A stretch of 64,000 bases of DNA from Actinomycetales bacterium. GTDB taxonomy: Bacteria; Actinomycetota; Actinomycetes; Actinomycetales; Microbacteriaceae. Position numbers and translations under genes: made by a program. This document shows positions 26,508 through 36,947 of this stretch, one piece after another. The stretch is from contig JAFKEN010000005.1 of the NCBI GenBank assembly GCA_017308515.1, forward strand, positions 1 through 64,000, in the 5' to 3' direction. The first letter of the stretch is position 1, and the number at the start of each line of letters is the position of its first letter. Below the pieces are notes generated by a model that saw nothing but the letters and a program-made list of their open reading frames with translations, did not search any database and was not told where the DNA came from.

Positions 26508-27283
26508 GGGTCGCCGACCGGCTCGCCGCGCACCGCACCGGATGGCACGTCGGCGAGGTCGTCGCCGCCGCGATGGAGACGCCGCTGTCGCGCCGGATCG
26601 AGCTCGAGGTGCCGACCTGGCCGGGCAACGAGGCGGGCGCCCACCTCGACATCCGCCTGACCGCCCCCGACGGCTACCAGGCCAGCCGCGCGTACTCGCT
26701 CGCCTCGAGCGGACCGGGCACGCATGTCACCCTCGTCGTCGACCGCATGGAGTACGGCGAGGTCTCGCCCTTCCTCGTCGACGAGCTCGCGGTGGGCGAC
26801 CGCATCGAGCTGCACGGGCCGCTCGGCGCGTTCTTCATCTGGCGCCCGCCGATGACGGGCACGGCGCCCGCGGCCCCGATGCCGGTGCAGCTCATCGGCG
26901 CCGGCTCGGGCGTCGTGCCGCTGTTCGCGATGGTCGACGCGCACGCGCACGCCGGTGACGCGACCGAGTTCCGGCTGCTGTACTCGGTGCGCGACCCCGA
27001 GCACGTCTTCTTCCGCGCGGAGCTCGAGGCCGCCGCGCGCGACTGCCCCGGTCCGCTCCGGCTCGACCTGCTCTACACGCGGCAGGGTCCGGAGGGATGG
27101 CCGGCCCCGATCGGGCGGATCACGCGCGAGCGCCTCGCCGAGCTCGCGATCCCGCCGGCCGACGACCCCACGATCTTCCTGTGCGGGCCGACGCCGTTCG
27201 TCGAGATGGTCGCGATGTGGCTCGTCGAGCTCGGCCACGCGCCGGAGCGGATCCGCGCCGAACGGTTCGGCGGAGCGGCCTGA
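26504..27283 (+). CDS. FAD/NAD(P)-binding oxidoreductase, partner of the molybdoprotein
   Basis: 259 residues of the ferredoxin-NADP reductase fold. The FAD motif RAYSLASS is near residue 66, the pyridine nucleotide loop is LIGAGSGVVPLFAM, and the C-terminal CGPTPFVEMV is typical. There is no iron-sulfur domain. The GTG start at 26504 is inside the end of the molybdoprotein gene, giving a 4-nt overlap. It probably passes electrons between NAD(P)H and the molybdoprotein. Confidence 0.85.
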
Positions 27284-27292
27284 CATGACGGA

Positions 27293-27316
27293 GCCCCCGC
27301 GCCGTAGCGCGAGGGC
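27293..27316. terminator. Hairpin after the reductase gene
   Basis: A 10-bp stem with one C-A mismatch (27293-27302 with 27307-27316) and a CGTA loop, located 10 nt after the stop and ahead of the convergent small-protein gene. Confidence 0.55.
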
Positions 27317-27337
27317 CCGTCTCCCAGCCTGACGTCG

Positions 27338-27502
27338 TCAGACCCGCCGGCTCCCGGTGATCACCCGGATGAGCCAGACGATCGCGGCCACGACGGCGAG
27401 CACGATGCCGACCCAGAGGAGGAAGTTGAGGGACTGCACGAACCCGCCGGTGACGAGCAGCGCGATCCCCACGATCAGGATGATGAGCAGCAGGATGTTC
27501 AT
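27338..27502 (-). CDS. Small hydrophobic two-helix membrane protein
   Basis: 54 residues: MNILLLIILIVGIALLVTGG and then LLWVGIVLAVVAAIVWLIRVI form two membrane helices, with a short basic tail GSRRV. ATG at 27502 with AAGGAGAG upstream decides the start. Small proteins like this are frequent in actinobacteria and often stress-induced; no function is assigned. Confidence 0.6.
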   Translation of the reverse strand: MNILLLIILIVGIALLVTGGFVQSLNFLLWVGIVLAVVAAIVWLIRVITGSRRV

Positions 27503-27649
27503 GGTTCGCTCTCCTTCGTGCCGGGTAGGTCGCGGGGTCTCCGCGGATTCCGGCTCCCCCACTCGACCATCCACCGCCCCGGCGCGGCGAGAGCTTCAGG
27601 TCTCGTTCGGGCCGCACTCAGACTGCACTCACCTTCCGCAGAAACACGC

Positions 27650-27682
27650 GGCCCCGCGCCCGCCGGAGCGGGGCACGGGGCC
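27650..27682 (-). terminator. Hairpin downstream of ilvC
   Basis: GGCCCCG (27650-27656) pairs with CGGGGCC (27676-27682) over a 19-nt loop that is itself GC-rich. It lies about 90 nt after the ilvC stop and probably ends the ilv transcript. Confidence 0.5.
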
Positions 27683-27773
27683 GGGTGGTGAAAGGCTGGC
27701 TCAGCGCGTGGCGCTGCCCTCGTCGCGCGCCGAAGGCGCGGAGTAGAGCACAGCTTCGCGGACGGAGTCGAGG

Positions 27774-28799
27774 TCAGCGCGCGGCCGAGCCCTCGACGTA
27801 GTCCTCGTCGGTCTGCTTCCACGCGAACAGCGCGCGCAGCTCCTTGCCGGTCTTCTCGATCGGGTGGCCCTGCTCCTTCTCGCGCAGCGCGAGGAACTCG
27901 GGGGCGCCCTTGTCCTGGTCGTCGATGAAGCGCTGCGCGAAGGCGCCCGACTGGATGTCGGCGAGCACGCCCTGCATGTGCTCCTTGACCTCGGGGCCGA
28001 TCACGCGCGGGCCGGAGACGTAGTCGCCGTACTCCGCGGTGTCGCTGATCGACCAGCGCTGCTTGGCGATGCCGCCCTCCCACATGAGGTCGACGATGAG
28101 CTTGAGCTCGTGCAGCACCTCGAAGTAGGCGATCTCGGGCTGGTAGCCGGCCTCGGTGAGGGTCTCGAAGCCGTACTGCACGAGGTGGCTCATGCCGCCG
28201 CACAGCACCGACTGCTCGCCGAACAGGTCGGTCTCGGTCTCCTCGGTGAAGGTCGTCTTGATGACGCCGGCGCGGGTGCCGCCGATCGCCTTCGCGTACG
28301 ACTTCGCGGTCTCCCACGCGGATCCGGAGGCGTCCTTCTCGACGGCGATGATGTCGGGGATGCCTCGGCCGGCGACGTACTCGCGGCGCACCGTGTGGCC
28401 GGGCGCCTTCGGCGCGACGAGGATCACGTCGACGCCCTCGGGCGCCTCGATGTAGCCGAAGCGGATGTTGAAGCCGTGCGCGAAGGCGAGGGTCTTGCCG
28501 GGGGTCAGCTTGTCCTTGATGGACTCGGCGTAGATGCCCCGCTGGTGCTGGTCGGGCGCGAGGATCATGATGAGGTCGGCCCACTCGGTCGCGTCGGCGA
28601 CATTCTTCACCTCGAAGCCGTCCTCCTGGGCCTTCGCGGTCGACTTCGAGCCGTCCTTGAGCGCGATGACGACCTGCACGCCCGAGTCGCGCAGGTTCTG
28701 CGCGTGGGCGTGGCCCTGCGAGCCGTAGCCCACGATGGCGACCTTCTTGCCCTGGATGATGCTGAGGTCGGCGTCGGCGTCGTAGTAGATCTCGGCCAC
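27774..28799 (-). CDS. ilvC: Ketol-acid reductoisomerase
   Basis: 341 residues, class I length. The N-terminal Rossmann motif [17 protein letters not shown] is followed by the LAPDQHQ and FAHGFNI segments and the C-terminal knotted domain with the metal-binding Asp/Glu ([18 protein letters not shown]). It catalyses Mg-dependent isomerisation and NADPH reduction of acetolactate in valine/isoleucine synthesis. Last gene of the ilvD-ilvB-ilvN-ilvC set, 56 nt after ilvN. Confidence 0.95.
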   Translation of the reverse strand: MAEIYYDADADLSIIQGKKVAIVGYGSQGHAHAQNLRDSGVQVVIALKDGSKSTAKAQEDGFEVKNVADATEWADLIMILAPDQHQRGIYAESIKDKLTPGKTLAFAHGFNIRFGYIEAPEGVDVILVAPKAPGHTVRREYVAGRGIPDIIAVEKDASGSAWETAKSYAKAIGGTRAGVIKTTFTEETETDLFGEQSVLCGGMSHLVQYGFETLTEAGYQPEIAYFEVLHELKLIVDLMWEGGIAKQRWSISDTAEYGDYVSGPRVIGPEVKEHMQGVLADIQSGAFAQRFIDDQDKGAPEFLALREKEQGHPIEKTGKELRALFAWKQTDEDYVEGSAAR

Positions 28800-28855
28800 T
28801 GGATTCCCTATCTGTGTCTGGTGTCTGGTCTGGTTCGGTCGGGGGTCGGTGCGGC

Positions 28856-29365
28856 TCAGCCGCGCAGCACGCGCTCGGTGATGCTCTTGCCGCCGCGGCC
28901 GATCGCGAGCAGGCCCGACTGGGCGATCTCGCGGATGCCGTAGGGCTCGAGCACCTTGAGGAAGGCCTGCACCTTGCCCGAGTCGCCCGTCACCTCGATG
29001 ACGAGCGCGTCGGTGGCGACGTCGACGACGCGCGCGCGGAACAGGTTCACCGCCTCGAGGATCTGCGAGCGGCTCGCTGCGTCGGAGCGCACCTTGATGA
29101 GCAGGTGCTCCCGCTGCACGGAGGCGGCGGTGTCGAGCTCGACGATCTTGAGCACGTTGATGAGCTTGTTGAGCTGCTTGGTGACCTGCTCGAGCGGGGT
29201 CTCGTCGAGATCCACCACGACCGTGATGCGCGACAGGCCCTCGACCTCGGTGGGGCCGACGGCGAGCGACTGGATGTTGAAGCCGCGCCGGGCGAACAGG
29301 CCGGCCACGCGGGTCAGGAGGCCGGGCTTGTCTTCGACGAGGAGCGAGAGAACGTGCTGACTCAT
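28856..29365 (-). CDS. ilvN: Acetolactate synthase small (regulatory) subunit
   Basis: 169 residues. The N-terminal ACT domain ([31 protein letters not shown]) binds valine for feedback inhibition, and the second half is the usual C-terminal domain ([26 protein letters not shown]). Start taken at the ATG at 29365, where the conserved domain begins. Only 4 nt separate it from ilvB. Confidence 0.94.
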   Translation of the reverse strand: MSQHVLSLLVEDKPGLLTRVAGLFARRGFNIQSLAVGPTEVEGLSRITVVVDLDETPLEQVTKQLNKLINVLKIVELDTAASVQREHLLIKVRSDAASRSQILEAVNLFRARVVDVATDALVIEVTGDSGKVQAFLKVLEPYGIREIAQSGLLAIGRGGKSITERVLRG

Positions 29366-29369
29366 GCGC

Positions 29370-31199
29370 TTACTCCTGCTCCCACTCGGGCGCGTGCTCA
29401 CGCGCGTACTGCACCTGCGAGTTGCCGACGCCCTGCGGCACCATCGGCCACACCATGGCGTCGCGGCTGACGACGAAGTCGATGACGACCGGCCGGTCGT
29501 TGGTCTCGATCGCGAGCTTGATCGCGGGATCGACCTCCTCGGGCTTCGTGACCCGGATGCCGAGCGCTCCGTAGGCCTCGGCGAGCTTCACGAAGTCGGG
29601 CACCATGCGGGTCTGCTCGGCCGCGCTCATGTGCCCGGTGTTGAGGTCGGTGAACGAGTGGCGCCCGTCGTAGAAGAGGGTCTGCCACTGGCGCACCATG
29701 CCCAGGCTCGAGTTGTTGATGATCGCGACCTTGATCGGGATGTCGTTGATCGTGCAGGTGGCGAGCTCCTGATTGGTCATCTGGAAGCAGCCGTCGCCGT
29801 CGATCGCCCACACGAGCCGGTCGGGCTCGGCGACCTTCGCGCCCATCGCCGCGGGCACCGCGTAGCCCATCGTGCCGGCGCCGCCGGAGTTGAGCCAGGC
29901 GTGCGGGCGCTCGTACTGGATGAACTGCGCGGCCCACATCTGGTGCTGACCGACCCCGGCGGCGTAGACCGCCTCCGGGCCGGAGAGCTCGCCGATGCGC
30001 TGGATCACCGCCTGCGGGGCGAGCAGCCCGTCGTCGGGGTCGTCGACGAAGCCCAGCGGGAAGTTCGCCGTCAGCTGGTCGAGGCGCGCCCACCACTCGT
30101 CGAGATCCGGGGGCGTCGCTTTCGCGGCCGTCGCGTAGGCCGGCAGCAGATCCTGCAGCACCTCCTTGACGTCGCCCACGATCGGCACGTCGGCGTGGCG
30201 GATCTTGCCGATCTCGGCCGGGTCGATGTCGACGTGCACGACCTTCGCGTCGGGCGCGAACTCGCTCACCTTGCCGGTCACCCGGTCGTCGAAGCGCGCG
30301 CCGAGCGCGACGATGAGGTCGCTCTCCTGCAGTCCGAGCACCGCGGGCACCGTGCCGTGCATGCCGGGCATGCCCAGGTGCTGCGGGTGCGAGTCGGGGA
30401 ACGCGCCGCGCGCCATCAGGGTGGTGACGATCGGGGCGCGCGTCGCCTCCGCGAGCTTGAGCAGCTCCGGCTCGGCGCCCGCGCGGATCACGCCGCCGCC
30501 CACGTAGAGGATCGGCCGGCTCGCCTGGGCGAGCATCTCGGCCGCGGCGACGATCTGCTTGCCGTGCGCCTTCGTCACCGGGCGGTAGCCGGGCAGGTCG
30601 ACCGTGTCGGGCCAGACGAAGGGCGCCGAGTTCTGCTGCGCGTCCTTCGTGAGGTCGACGAGCACGGGGCCCGGCCGGCCGGTGGTCGCGATGAGCGCCG
30701 CCGCCTTGAGGGCCGCGGGCACGTCCTCGGGGCGCTTGACGAGGAAGGAGTGCTTGGTGATCGGCATCGTGATGCCGACGATGTCGACCTCCTGGAACGC
30801 GTCGGTGCCCATGAGGGTCGAGAAGACCTGACCGGTGATCGCCAGCAGCGGCACCGAGTCCATGTAGGCGTCGGCGATCGCGGTGACGAGGTTCGTCGCC
30901 CCGGGGCCGGAGGTCGCGATGCAGACGCCGAGTCGGCCCGAGGCCGCGGCGTAGCCCTCGGCGGCGTGCCCGCCGCCCTGCTCGTGCCGCACCAGGATGT
31001 GGCGGATCGCGGTCGAGGCCATGAGCTCGTCGTAGAAGGGCATGATGGCCCCGCCGGGGATGCCGAAGACGTCGGTGACGCCGAGCTTCTCGAGCGAGGC
31101 GAGCACGGCGCCCGATCCGGTGAGGATTGGGGCGCCGGAGGGCGTTCGGCTGGGCGCCGAGGGCGCCGGGGCGGCGGCGGGTGCGGAGTCCGCGGTCAT
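29370..31199 (-). CDS. ilvB: Acetolactate synthase large subunit
   Basis: 609-residue thiamine-diphosphate enzyme. The catalytic Glu appears in [14 protein letters not shown] and the ThDP/Mg motif in [14 protein letters not shown]...NNSSLG. An Ala/Pro-rich N-terminal extension of about 30 residues precedes [19 protein letters not shown]. The ATG at 31199 was preferred over upstream in-frame starts because sequence before it is not conserved-looking. Works with IlvN; 64 nt after ilvD. Confidence 0.94.
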   Translation of the reverse strand: MTADSAPAAAPAPSAPSRTPSGAPILTGSGAVLASLEKLGVTDVFGIPGGAIMPFYDELMASTAIRHILVRHEQGGGHAAEGYAAASGRLGVCIATSGPGATNLVTAIADAYMDSVPLLAITGQVFSTLMGTDAFQEVDIVGITMPITKHSFLVKRPEDVPAALKAAALIATTGRPGPVLVDLTKDAQQNSAPFVWPDTVDLPGYRPVTKAHGKQIVAAAEMLAQASRPILYVGGGVIRAGAEPELLKLAEATRAPIVTTLMARGAFPDSHPQHLGMPGMHGTVPAVLGLQESDLIVALGARFDDRVTGKVSEFAPDAKVVHVDIDPAEIGKIRHADVPIVGDVKEVLQDLLPAYATAAKATPPDLDEWWARLDQLTANFPLGFVDDPDDGLLAPQAVIQRIGELSGPEAVYAAGVGQHQMWAAQFIQYERPHAWLNSGGAGTMGYAVPAAMGAKVAEPDRLVWAIDGDGCFQMTNQELATCTINDIPIKVAIINNSSLGMVRQWQTLFYDGRHSFTDLNTGHMSAAEQTRMVPDFVKLAEAYGALGIRVTKPEEVDPAIKLAIETNDRPVVIDFVVSRDAMVWPMVPQGVGNSQVQYAREHAPEWEQE

Positions 31200-31263
31200 G
31201 GGAGGCGATTCCTTCGGAAGCGGGGGTCTGATCGGCGGCCGGTCGGCACGCCGGGGCGCGGAG

Positions 31264-32985
31264 TCACCCCGTGACCGCGCCCTCCGCGGCGGAGTGCACG
31301 AGCTTGGAGTACTTCGCGAGAACGCCACGGGTATAGCGCGGTGGAAGCGGGGCCCAGCCTTCGCGGCGGCCCTGCAGCTCATCGGCGTCGACCAGTAGGT
31401 CGATCGACCGGGCTGCGATATCGACCCGTATCAGATCACCGTCTCTCACGAAGGCGATGGGACCTGCGTCTACCGCTTCGGGAGCGACGTGGCCGATGCA
31501 CAGGCCGGTTGTGCCGCCTGAGAATCTGCCGTCGGTCAATAGTAGGACATCTTTTCCGAGCCCCGCGCCCTTGATGGCGGCGGTGATGGCGAGCATCTCG
31601 CGCATGCCCGGCCCGCCCTTGGGGCCCTCGTAGCGGATCACCACGACGTCGCCGTGCTTGATCCGCCCGGCCGCGAGGGCGTCCATCGCGGCGCGCTCGC
31701 GCTCGAAGACCCGGGCCGGGCCCTCGAAGGTGGCGGCGTCGAAGCCGGCGGTCTTGACGACCGCGCCCTCGGGGGCGAGGGATCCCTTGAGGATCGTGAG
31801 CCCGCCGGTCGCGTGGATCGGGTCCTCGAGGCTGTGCAGCACCGTGCCGTCGAGCGGCTCGGGGTTCAGTTCCTCGAGGTTCTCGCGCATCGACTTGCCC
31901 GTGACGGTCAGGACGTCGCCGTGCAGCAGGCCGGCATCCAGCAGCGCCTTCATGAGCACGGGGATGCCGCCGCGGCGGTCGACGTCGTTCATGACGTACT
32001 TGCCGAAGGGCTTCAGGTCGCCGATGTGGGGCACCTTGCTGCCGATGCGGTTGAAGTCGTCGAGCGTGAGCTCGACCTCGGCCTCGTGCGCGATCGCGAG
32101 CAGGTGCAGCACGATGTTGGTCGAGCCGCCGAGCGCCATGCCGACGGCGATGGCGTTCTCGAAGGCCTCCTTGGTGAGGATCTGCCGGGCGGTGATGCCC
32201 GACTTGAGCAGGCCGACGACGGCCTCGCCCGAGCGGTGCGCGTACATGTCGCGGCGCCCGTCGGCGGCCGCCGGGGAGGCGCTGCCGGGCAGCGAGAGCC
32301 CGAGCGCCTCGGCGACCGAGGCCATCGTGTTGGCGGTGTACATGCCGCCGCAGGCGCCCATGCCGGGGGCGAAGGCGCACTCGATGCGGTGGGCGTCCTC
32401 GAGGCTCATGGTGCCGGCGAGCACGCCGCCGACCGCCTCGAAGGAGTCGATGATCGTGATGTCCTTCTCGGTGCCGTCGGAGAGCCGCACCCAGCCGGGT
32501 GCGATCGACCCGGCGTAGAGGAACACGCTCGACAGGTCGAGCCGCGCCATCGCCATGAGCATGCCGGGGATCGACTTGTCGCAGCCGGCGAGCAGCACCG
32601 AGCCGTCGAGGCGCTCAGCCTGCATGACCGTCTCGACGGAGTCGGCGATCACCTCACGGGAGACGAGGGAGAAGTGCATCCCCTCGTGCCCCATCGAGAT
32701 GCCGTCGCTGACGGAGACGGTGCCGAACTGCAGCGGGTAGCCGCCCCCCGCGTGCACGCCCTCCTTGGCCGCGCGCGCGAGCCGGTCGAGGCTGAGGTTG
32801 CAGGGGGTGATCTCGTTCCACGAGCTGGCGATGCCGACCTGGGGCTTCTCCCAGTCGGCGTCGCCCATGCCGACGGCGCGCAGCATGCCGCGGCTCGTGG
32901 TCGCCTCGATCCCGTCGGTGACCGTGCGGGAGCGGGGCTTCCAGTCGACCTCGGGCGCGCTCGAGGAGGGCGATGTTTCCGGCAT
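31264..32985 (-). CDS. ilvD: Dihydroxy-acid dehydratase
   Basis: 573 residues, normal for the family. Iron-sulfur ligands are in [10 protein letters not shown] and [14 protein letters not shown], and the C-terminal substrate segment [20 protein letters not shown] is intact. Start at 32985 is supported by a TACCCT box 6 nt upstream. The last third of the gene is odd: plus-strand 31381-31560 has only 60.6% GC by hand count (109/180) and uses AGA, CTA, TTG, ACA, GTA and ATA codons that neighbouring genes avoid, while the protein stays normal. This suggests a recombined patch. Confidence 0.95.
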   Translation of the reverse strand: MPETSPSSSAPEVDWKPRSRTVTDGIEATTSRGMLRAVGMGDADWEKPQVGIASSWNEITPCNLSLDRLARAAKEGVHAGGGYPLQFGTVSVSDGISMGHEGMHFSLVSREVIADSVETVMQAERLDGSVLLAGCDKSIPGMLMAMARLDLSSVFLYAGSIAPGWVRLSDGTEKDITIIDSFEAVGGVLAGTMSLEDAHRIECAFAPGMGACGGMYTANTMASVAEALGLSLPGSASPAAADGRRDMYAHRSGEAVVGLLKSGITARQILTKEAFENAIAVGMALGGSTNIVLHLLAIAHEAEVELTLDDFNRIGSKVPHIGDLKPFGKYVMNDVDRRGGIPVLMKALLDAGLLHGDVLTVTGKSMRENLEELNPEPLDGTVLHSLEDPIHATGGLTILKGSLAPEGAVVKTAGFDAATFEGPARVFERERAAMDALAAGRIKHGDVVVIRYEGPKGGPGMREMLAITAAIKGAGLGKDVLLLTDGRFSGGTTGLCIGHVAPEAVDAGPIAFVRDGDLIRVDIAARSIDLLVDADELQGRREGWAPLPPRYTRGVLAKYSKLVHSAAEGAVTG

Positions 32986-33074
32986 GTGTCGAGGGTAGCG
33001 CTCGGCACGCCGCCGGGCTGTCGAGGCGAGGGGCTCCCCCTCCCCGCGCGGGGCGGAGCCCCGTCGCCCGCGCG

Positions 33075-33635
33075 TCAGCGGTTCTGCAGCGGGCGGAGGG
33101 CCTCGGCGAGCGCGGCGAGCTCGTCGAGCATCCGCCCCCGGATCGGCTCGAGCTTGTCGTCGCCCGCGAAGCGGCCGTCCGACAGCCGGGATGCGACGAA
33201 GGGGATCTCGACGTTGGCGCCGGTCTTGACCATGCCGAGCCCGACGACGACGCTCTCGAGCTCCGTCACGCCGCGCGTGCCCGCCGAGATGCCGCCGTAG
33301 CTGACGAAGCCGACCGGCTTGCGCCACCACTCCTCGTGCAGGTAGTCGATCGCGTTCTTGAGCGCGGGGGCGAAGCTGTGGTTGTACTCCGGCGTCACGA
33401 ACACGACGGCGTCCGCCGCGTCGACCCGGGCGCTCCAGGCGCGCGTGTGCTCGTGGGTGTACTGGCGCAGACGCGGGTGGGCCGGCTCGTCCATGAACGG
33501 CAGGTCCAGCTCGGCGAGGTCGACGAGGTCGGGCTCGAACCGCGGATCGGCCCGCACCGCCTCCGTCACCCAGTCGGCCACGAGGGGCCCGACGCGGCCG
33601 GGGCGGACACTGCCGATCACGATCATCATGCGCAT
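33075..33635 (-). CDS. NADPH-dependent FMN reductase (flavodoxin-like)
   Basis: 186 residues with the flavodoxin fold: [19 protein letters not shown] (phosphate loop), [38 protein letters not shown] and GFVSYGG, all typical of the chromate/quinone reductase branch of NAD(P)H:FMN reductases. It reduces FMN or quinones with NAD(P)H. Start MRMMIVIG at 33635. It stands alone between ilvD and a divergent MFS gene. Confidence 0.85.
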   Translation of the reverse strand: MRMMIVIGSVRPGRVGPLVADWVTEAVRADPRFEPDLVDLAELDLPFMDEPAHPRLRQYTHEHTRAWSARVDAADAVVFVTPEYNHSFAPALKNAIDYLHEEWWRKPVGFVSYGGISAGTRGVTELESVVVGLGMVKTGANVEIPFVASRLSDGRFAGDDKLEPIRGRMLDELAALAEALRPLQNR

Positions 33636-33740
33636 GCATCGATCCTCGCACCGCGCCGAGGGCGCCGCTGGACGCCGACGCGGGGCGGGGTGCGCGGCAC
33701 CGCCGCGCTGTCGGCGGCGCACGACTAGATTGGGTCGGCT

Positions 33741-34949
33741 GTGAAGACCTACCTCGAACTGCTGCGCGTGCCGGGCGTCGCCCGGATCGTCGCCGCGCAG
33801 TTGACCGCGCGGCTGCCCGGCGGCACCCTCGCGCTCGGGCTGCTGCTGCACATCGAGGCGGTCTTCGACTCCTACGGCGCCGCGGGCCTCGTGCTCGCCT
33901 CGATGAGCATCGGGCAGGCGGTCGCGGGCCCGCTCACCAGCCGGTGGATGGGCCGGTGGGGGATGCGCCCGGTGCTCCTGCTGACGACGCTCGTCTCGAC
34001 CGGGGCGATCGTCGCGATCGCGCTCGCGCCCCTGCCGCTGTGGGGGTACATGGTGATCGCCCTCGTCGGGGGACTCAGCTTCCCGCCGGTCTCCCCCGCG
34101 GTGCGCACCATCTACCCGAAGCTCGTGACCGCGCGGCAGACGACGCCGCTGTTCTCCTTCGACGCCGCCGTGCAGGAGATCATCTGGATCTTCGGCCCGG
34201 TGCTCGTCACCTTCGTCGGCACCCAGGTCTCCACCGTCGCGGGAGTGCTGCTCTCCGCCGTCTTCATGCTCGGGGGCGGGTTGTGGTTCCTGCTGTCGCC
34301 CGAGGTCGGGCGGGTGCGCATCCCCCGCAGCCGCCGGCGGCTGGGCGTGGTGCTCACCCGGCCGACGGTGCTCGTCGCGGTGCTCACCGGCATCCTGCTG
34401 ATCGGCTCGTGCGCGGCGATCGAGGCGGGCGTGGTCGCGACCTTCGGCGAGGGCGGGGCCCAGGCGGGTCTCGTGCTCGGCATCTGGGCGGTGTCGTCGT
34501 TCGCGGGCGGGCTCGTCTTCGGCAACGTGCCGATCTCGCCGTGGTCGCTCGCGCGGCGGATCGCGGTCGTGACGGTGGGGGCCGCGCTCGCCATGTTCGC
34601 CGGGGAGTTCTGGGGACTCACCGCCGCGCTCGTGGTCGCGGGAGCCTGCCTCGCCCCCGCCCTCGCGGTCATGTCGGCCACGGTGTCGTCGTCGGTCAAG
34701 TTCAGCGACACGGCGGAGGCCTACGGCTGGGTCAACACCGGCCAGCTCATGGGCGCGGCGATCGGCTCCGCCGTGGCCGGCTTCCTCATCGACGCCCAGG
34801 GCGCCTCGGGCGCGTTCTGGGTGGCGGGCGGGCTCGCGGCGCTCGCGGCACTCGTCGCCGCCGCCTTCCACCGCTCGCTGCCCGACCTGCGCGGGCGCGA
34901 CGCGACACCGCTGCCGGACACCGAGCCCGTTCCGGTCACGCCGAGCTGA
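33741..34949 (+). CDS. MFS transporter
   Basis: 402 residues, about 12 membrane helices with the major facilitator loop [18 protein letters not shown] between helices 2 and 3. No substrate signature recognised; the overall look is of a drug or metabolite exporter. The GTG at 33741 lies 9 nt after TAGATT (33726-33731) with no ribosome site, suggesting a leaderless mRNA. It converges on the DUF2000 gene. Confidence 0.8.
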   Translation: MKTYLELLRVPGVARIVAAQLTARLPGGTLALGLLLHIEAVFDSYGAAGLVLASMSIGQAVAGPLTSRWMGRWGMRPVLLLTTLVSTGAIVAIALAPLPLWGYMVIALVGGLSFPPVSPAVRTIYPKLVTARQTTPLFSFDAAVQEIIWIFGPVLVTFVGTQVSTVAGVLLSAVFMLGGGLWFLLSPEVGRVRIPRSRRRLGVVLTRPTVLVAVLTGILLIGSCAAIEAGVVATFGEGGAQAGLVLGIWAVSSFAGGLVFGNVPISPWSLARRIAVVTVGAALAMFAGEFWGLTAALVVAGACLAPALAVMSATVSSSVKFSDTAEAYGWVNTGQLMGAAIGSAVAGFLIDAQGASGAFWVAGGLAALAALVAAAFHRSLPDLRGRDATPLPDTEPVPVTPS

Positions 34950-35012
34950 GGCGCGGCCGGCCGGTCGGCTCACGCCGCTTCGACTCCACCCGTCGGCGCG
35001 CGACGAGCGCGG

Positions 35013-35441
35013 TCAGGGATGCAGTGTCGCGCGCTTGGTGATGCGGTCGACCGCGTTGCGAGGTCCGTGCAGCCCGAGACCGACGAGGTCGAGGTCGGCG
35101 GCGCGCGCCGCCGCGACCGCGGCCCGGTTGGCGGCGTCGTGACCCGTCGAGAACATCTCGCGCGTGTAGACGGCGACGCGCATCCCCCGATCGACCGCCC
35201 GCTCGCGAGCCTCGGCGAGCACCTCGGGCCCGGCCTGGAACACCATGACGGGCTGACGGAGCAGCCGCAGGTACTCGGTGCCATCGGCGTCCCGGTACGG
35301 CTCGCCCAGCAGCGCGGCGTCCGAGGCGATGCCCGACATGAGGAAGGCGGTCACGTTGAGCTCCTGCCAGGGCAGGAGCCCCTCGCGCAGCAGCACGGCG
35401 ACGCGGGTATCGAAACGAGCGGGATCGTCAGGGGATGCCAT
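35013..35441 (-). CDS. DUF2000 family protein
   Basis: 142 residues; recognised from RVAVLLREGLLPWQELNVTAFLMSG and the later VYTREMFSTGHDAANRAAV, LDLVGLGLHGPRNAVDRITK, which match DUF2000 proteins. These often sit beside AraC regulators; here it is divergent from one, with 48 nt between the start codons. The fold resembles peptidyl-tRNA hydrolase 2, but no activity is established. Confidence 0.75.
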   Translation of the reverse strand: MASPDDPARFDTRVAVLLREGLLPWQELNVTAFLMSGIASDAALLGEPYRDADGTEYLRLLRQPVMVFQAGPEVLAEARERAVDRGMRVAVYTREMFSTGHDAANRAAVAAARAADLDLVGLGLHGPRNAVDRITKRATLHP

Positions 35442-35489
35442 CCGCCGATGGTCCTGCGCCACGGGGCGCGTGTCTTGTACGTTCCGTGC

Positions 35490-36329
35490 ATGGGGCCGAC
35501 CGAGCTCGCCAGGTCGTGGCGGCCGGACGTCCCCGGCGTCCGCGAGGTGCTCCACGCCTCCTTCTCGACCCACGCCTACCCCGCGCACGTGCACGAGGAC
35601 TGGACCCTGCTCTCGATCGAGGCGGGCGCGGTCGCCTATCGGCTCGGCCGACGCGACCGGATCGCGGCGCCGGACGCGCTGACGCTCCTCCCGCCCGGCG
35701 TCGCGCACGACGGGCGCGCGGCGGATCCCGGCCGCGGATTCCGCAAGCAGGTGCTCTACCTGTCCCCCGACTGGCTCGACTCCCCGGCGGCCGGAACCGC
35801 CGTCGATCGCCCCGAGCTCCCGGCGCCGTCGGCGGCTCGGGCCGTTCGGCGGATCCACGCACTGCTTCGAGCGCCCGGCGAGGAGCTCGAGGCCGAGACC
35901 CTCCTGCTCGACGTGCGCGGCGCCCTCCTGCGCCACCTCGGGAGATCCCTGCCCCTCGATCCCCCGCGCCCCGCCCTCGCACGGGCGCTGCGCGATCTGC
36001 TGGATGCCGAGGTCGAGAACTCCGGGGGGCCGCCGCTCACCCTCGACCGGGCCGCGGCGACGCTCGGCACGCATCCGAGCCACCTGGGCCGCGTCTTCAC
36101 GCGCGCCTACCAGGTCTCCCCGCACCGCTATCTCCTCGGCCGGCGGATCGATCGGGCGCGGCACCTCCTGCTCGACGGCATGAGCCCCGCCGACGCGGCT
36201 CAGCGGTTGGGATTCCACGACCAGGCCCACCTCACGCGGCACTTCCGTCGGATCCTCGGCACCACACCGGGGCGCTTCACGGGCGGCCCTCGCGCGGCCC
36301 GTGAGGGCTCGGTACCCTCGACGGGGTGA
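35490..36329 (+). CDS. AraC family transcriptional regulator
   Basis: 279 residues. An N-terminal cupin sensor (HVHEDWTLLSIEAGAVAYRLGRR) and a C-terminal double HTH (ALRDLLDAEVENSG... TLGTHPSHLGRVFTRAYQVSPHRYLLGRRIDRAR... RLGFHDQAHLTRHFRRILGTTPGRF). The ATG at 35490 is 6 nt after TACGTT (35478-35483). It probably controls the divergent DUF2000 gene; it also overlaps the start of the broken hydrolase gene by 4 nt. Confidence 0.85.
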   Translation: MGPTELARSWRPDVPGVREVLHASFSTHAYPAHVHEDWTLLSIEAGAVAYRLGRRDRIAAPDALTLLPPGVAHDGRAADPGRGFRKQVLYLSPDWLDSPAAGTAVDRPELPAPSAARAVRRIHALLRAPGEELEAETLLLDVRGALLRHLGRSLPLDPPRPALARALRDLLDAEVENSGGPPLTLDRAAATLGTHPSHLGRVFTRAYQVSPHRYLLGRRIDRARHLLLDGMSPADAAQRLGFHDQAHLTRHFRRILGTTPGRFTGGPRAAREGSVPSTG

Positions 36330-36712
36330 CCCCGTCGCATCCCCGGGCGCTCCTGCTGCACGGCCTCGGCGCCTCCCCCGCCGACCTCGACGTGCTCGAT
36401 CGGGCGCTCCGCGCCGCGGGCTGGGAGACGAGCGCACCGGCGCTCCTCGCGCACGACGGCCGCCCGGCGGCCCCTCGCTACGCGCTCGACGACTACGCCG
36501 CGGAGTTCGCCGCGACCGGCCCGTGGGATCTCGTGATCGGCCACTCCCTCGGCGGCTGCCTCGCAACGATCCGCGGCGCGCAGAGTCGCCGGTGGGCGGC
36601 GCGGATGCTGCTCATCGAACCGGTGTGGCGCATCCGCCCGGAGCACATCGCCTCGGTCGCCGCGGGCCAGCGCGCCGACCTCGACACGAGCGAGGCCGAC
36701 CTGGCGGCCTGA
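36326..36712 (+). pseudogene. Alpha/beta hydrolase, 5' half only (truncated at mobile element edge)
   Basis: 128 residues are left of a hydrolase whose relatives are about 220-230. LLLHGLGASPADLD (oxyanion loop) and the nucleophile elbow IGHSLGG (Ser74) are present; the acid and His of the triad are missing because homology stops at ...SEADLAA, where a stop follows immediately. The next bases read on, in another frame, as the end of a pilin gene. The 3' half is not found on the other side of the element. A TACCCT box (36313-36318) lies 7 nt upstream of the GTG start. Confidence 0.75.
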
Positions 36713-36894
36713 TCGTCGCCGTCTGCATGCTCGTTTACTCGGCAATCGCCTGGGCGCTGTCCGAGTCGCACGGCAACTGGCAGGGTGCTCACCGCGGGAA
36801 GGTCGGCGTGCTCGTGTCCGCCCTTACTGCTGCCGTCGCCGGGGCTGGACTTGCGTGGCTGAACTTCCTGCTCGGTGTCGGCGGCGGACTGTGA
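36706..36894 (+). pseudogene. C-terminal fragment of a TrbC/VirB2-like pilin
   Basis: The frame reads GGLIVAVCMLVYSAIAWALS, then a short loop, RGKVGVLVSALTAAVAGAG and LAWLNFLLGVGGGL. This aligns with the second half of the intact 105-residue pilin at 39459: both share GLI, SAI-W, RGK-GVL and the N-F end. The two copies are diverged, so this is a paralogue or part of another element, not a recent duplicate. The start codon and first helix are gone, replaced by the hydrolase fragment. Confidence 0.65.
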
Positions 36895-36906
36895 CGGGAT
36901 GGCCGG

Positions 36907-36928
36907 TTGTGATTCCACAAGTGGCCAC
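36907..36928 (+). promoter_or_regulatory. Overlapping palindromes upstream of the HTH-PIN pair
   Basis: TTGTGATTCCACAA (36907-36920) is a 5+4+5 inverted repeat, overlapped by CCACAAGTGG and by GTGGCCAC (36921-36928). A TACACT -10-like box (36936-36941) follows, 6 nt before the ATG at 36948. The layout is typical of an autoregulated toxin-antitoxin operator. Confidence 0.5.
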
Positions 36929-36947
36929 GGACGAGTACACTGAGGCC

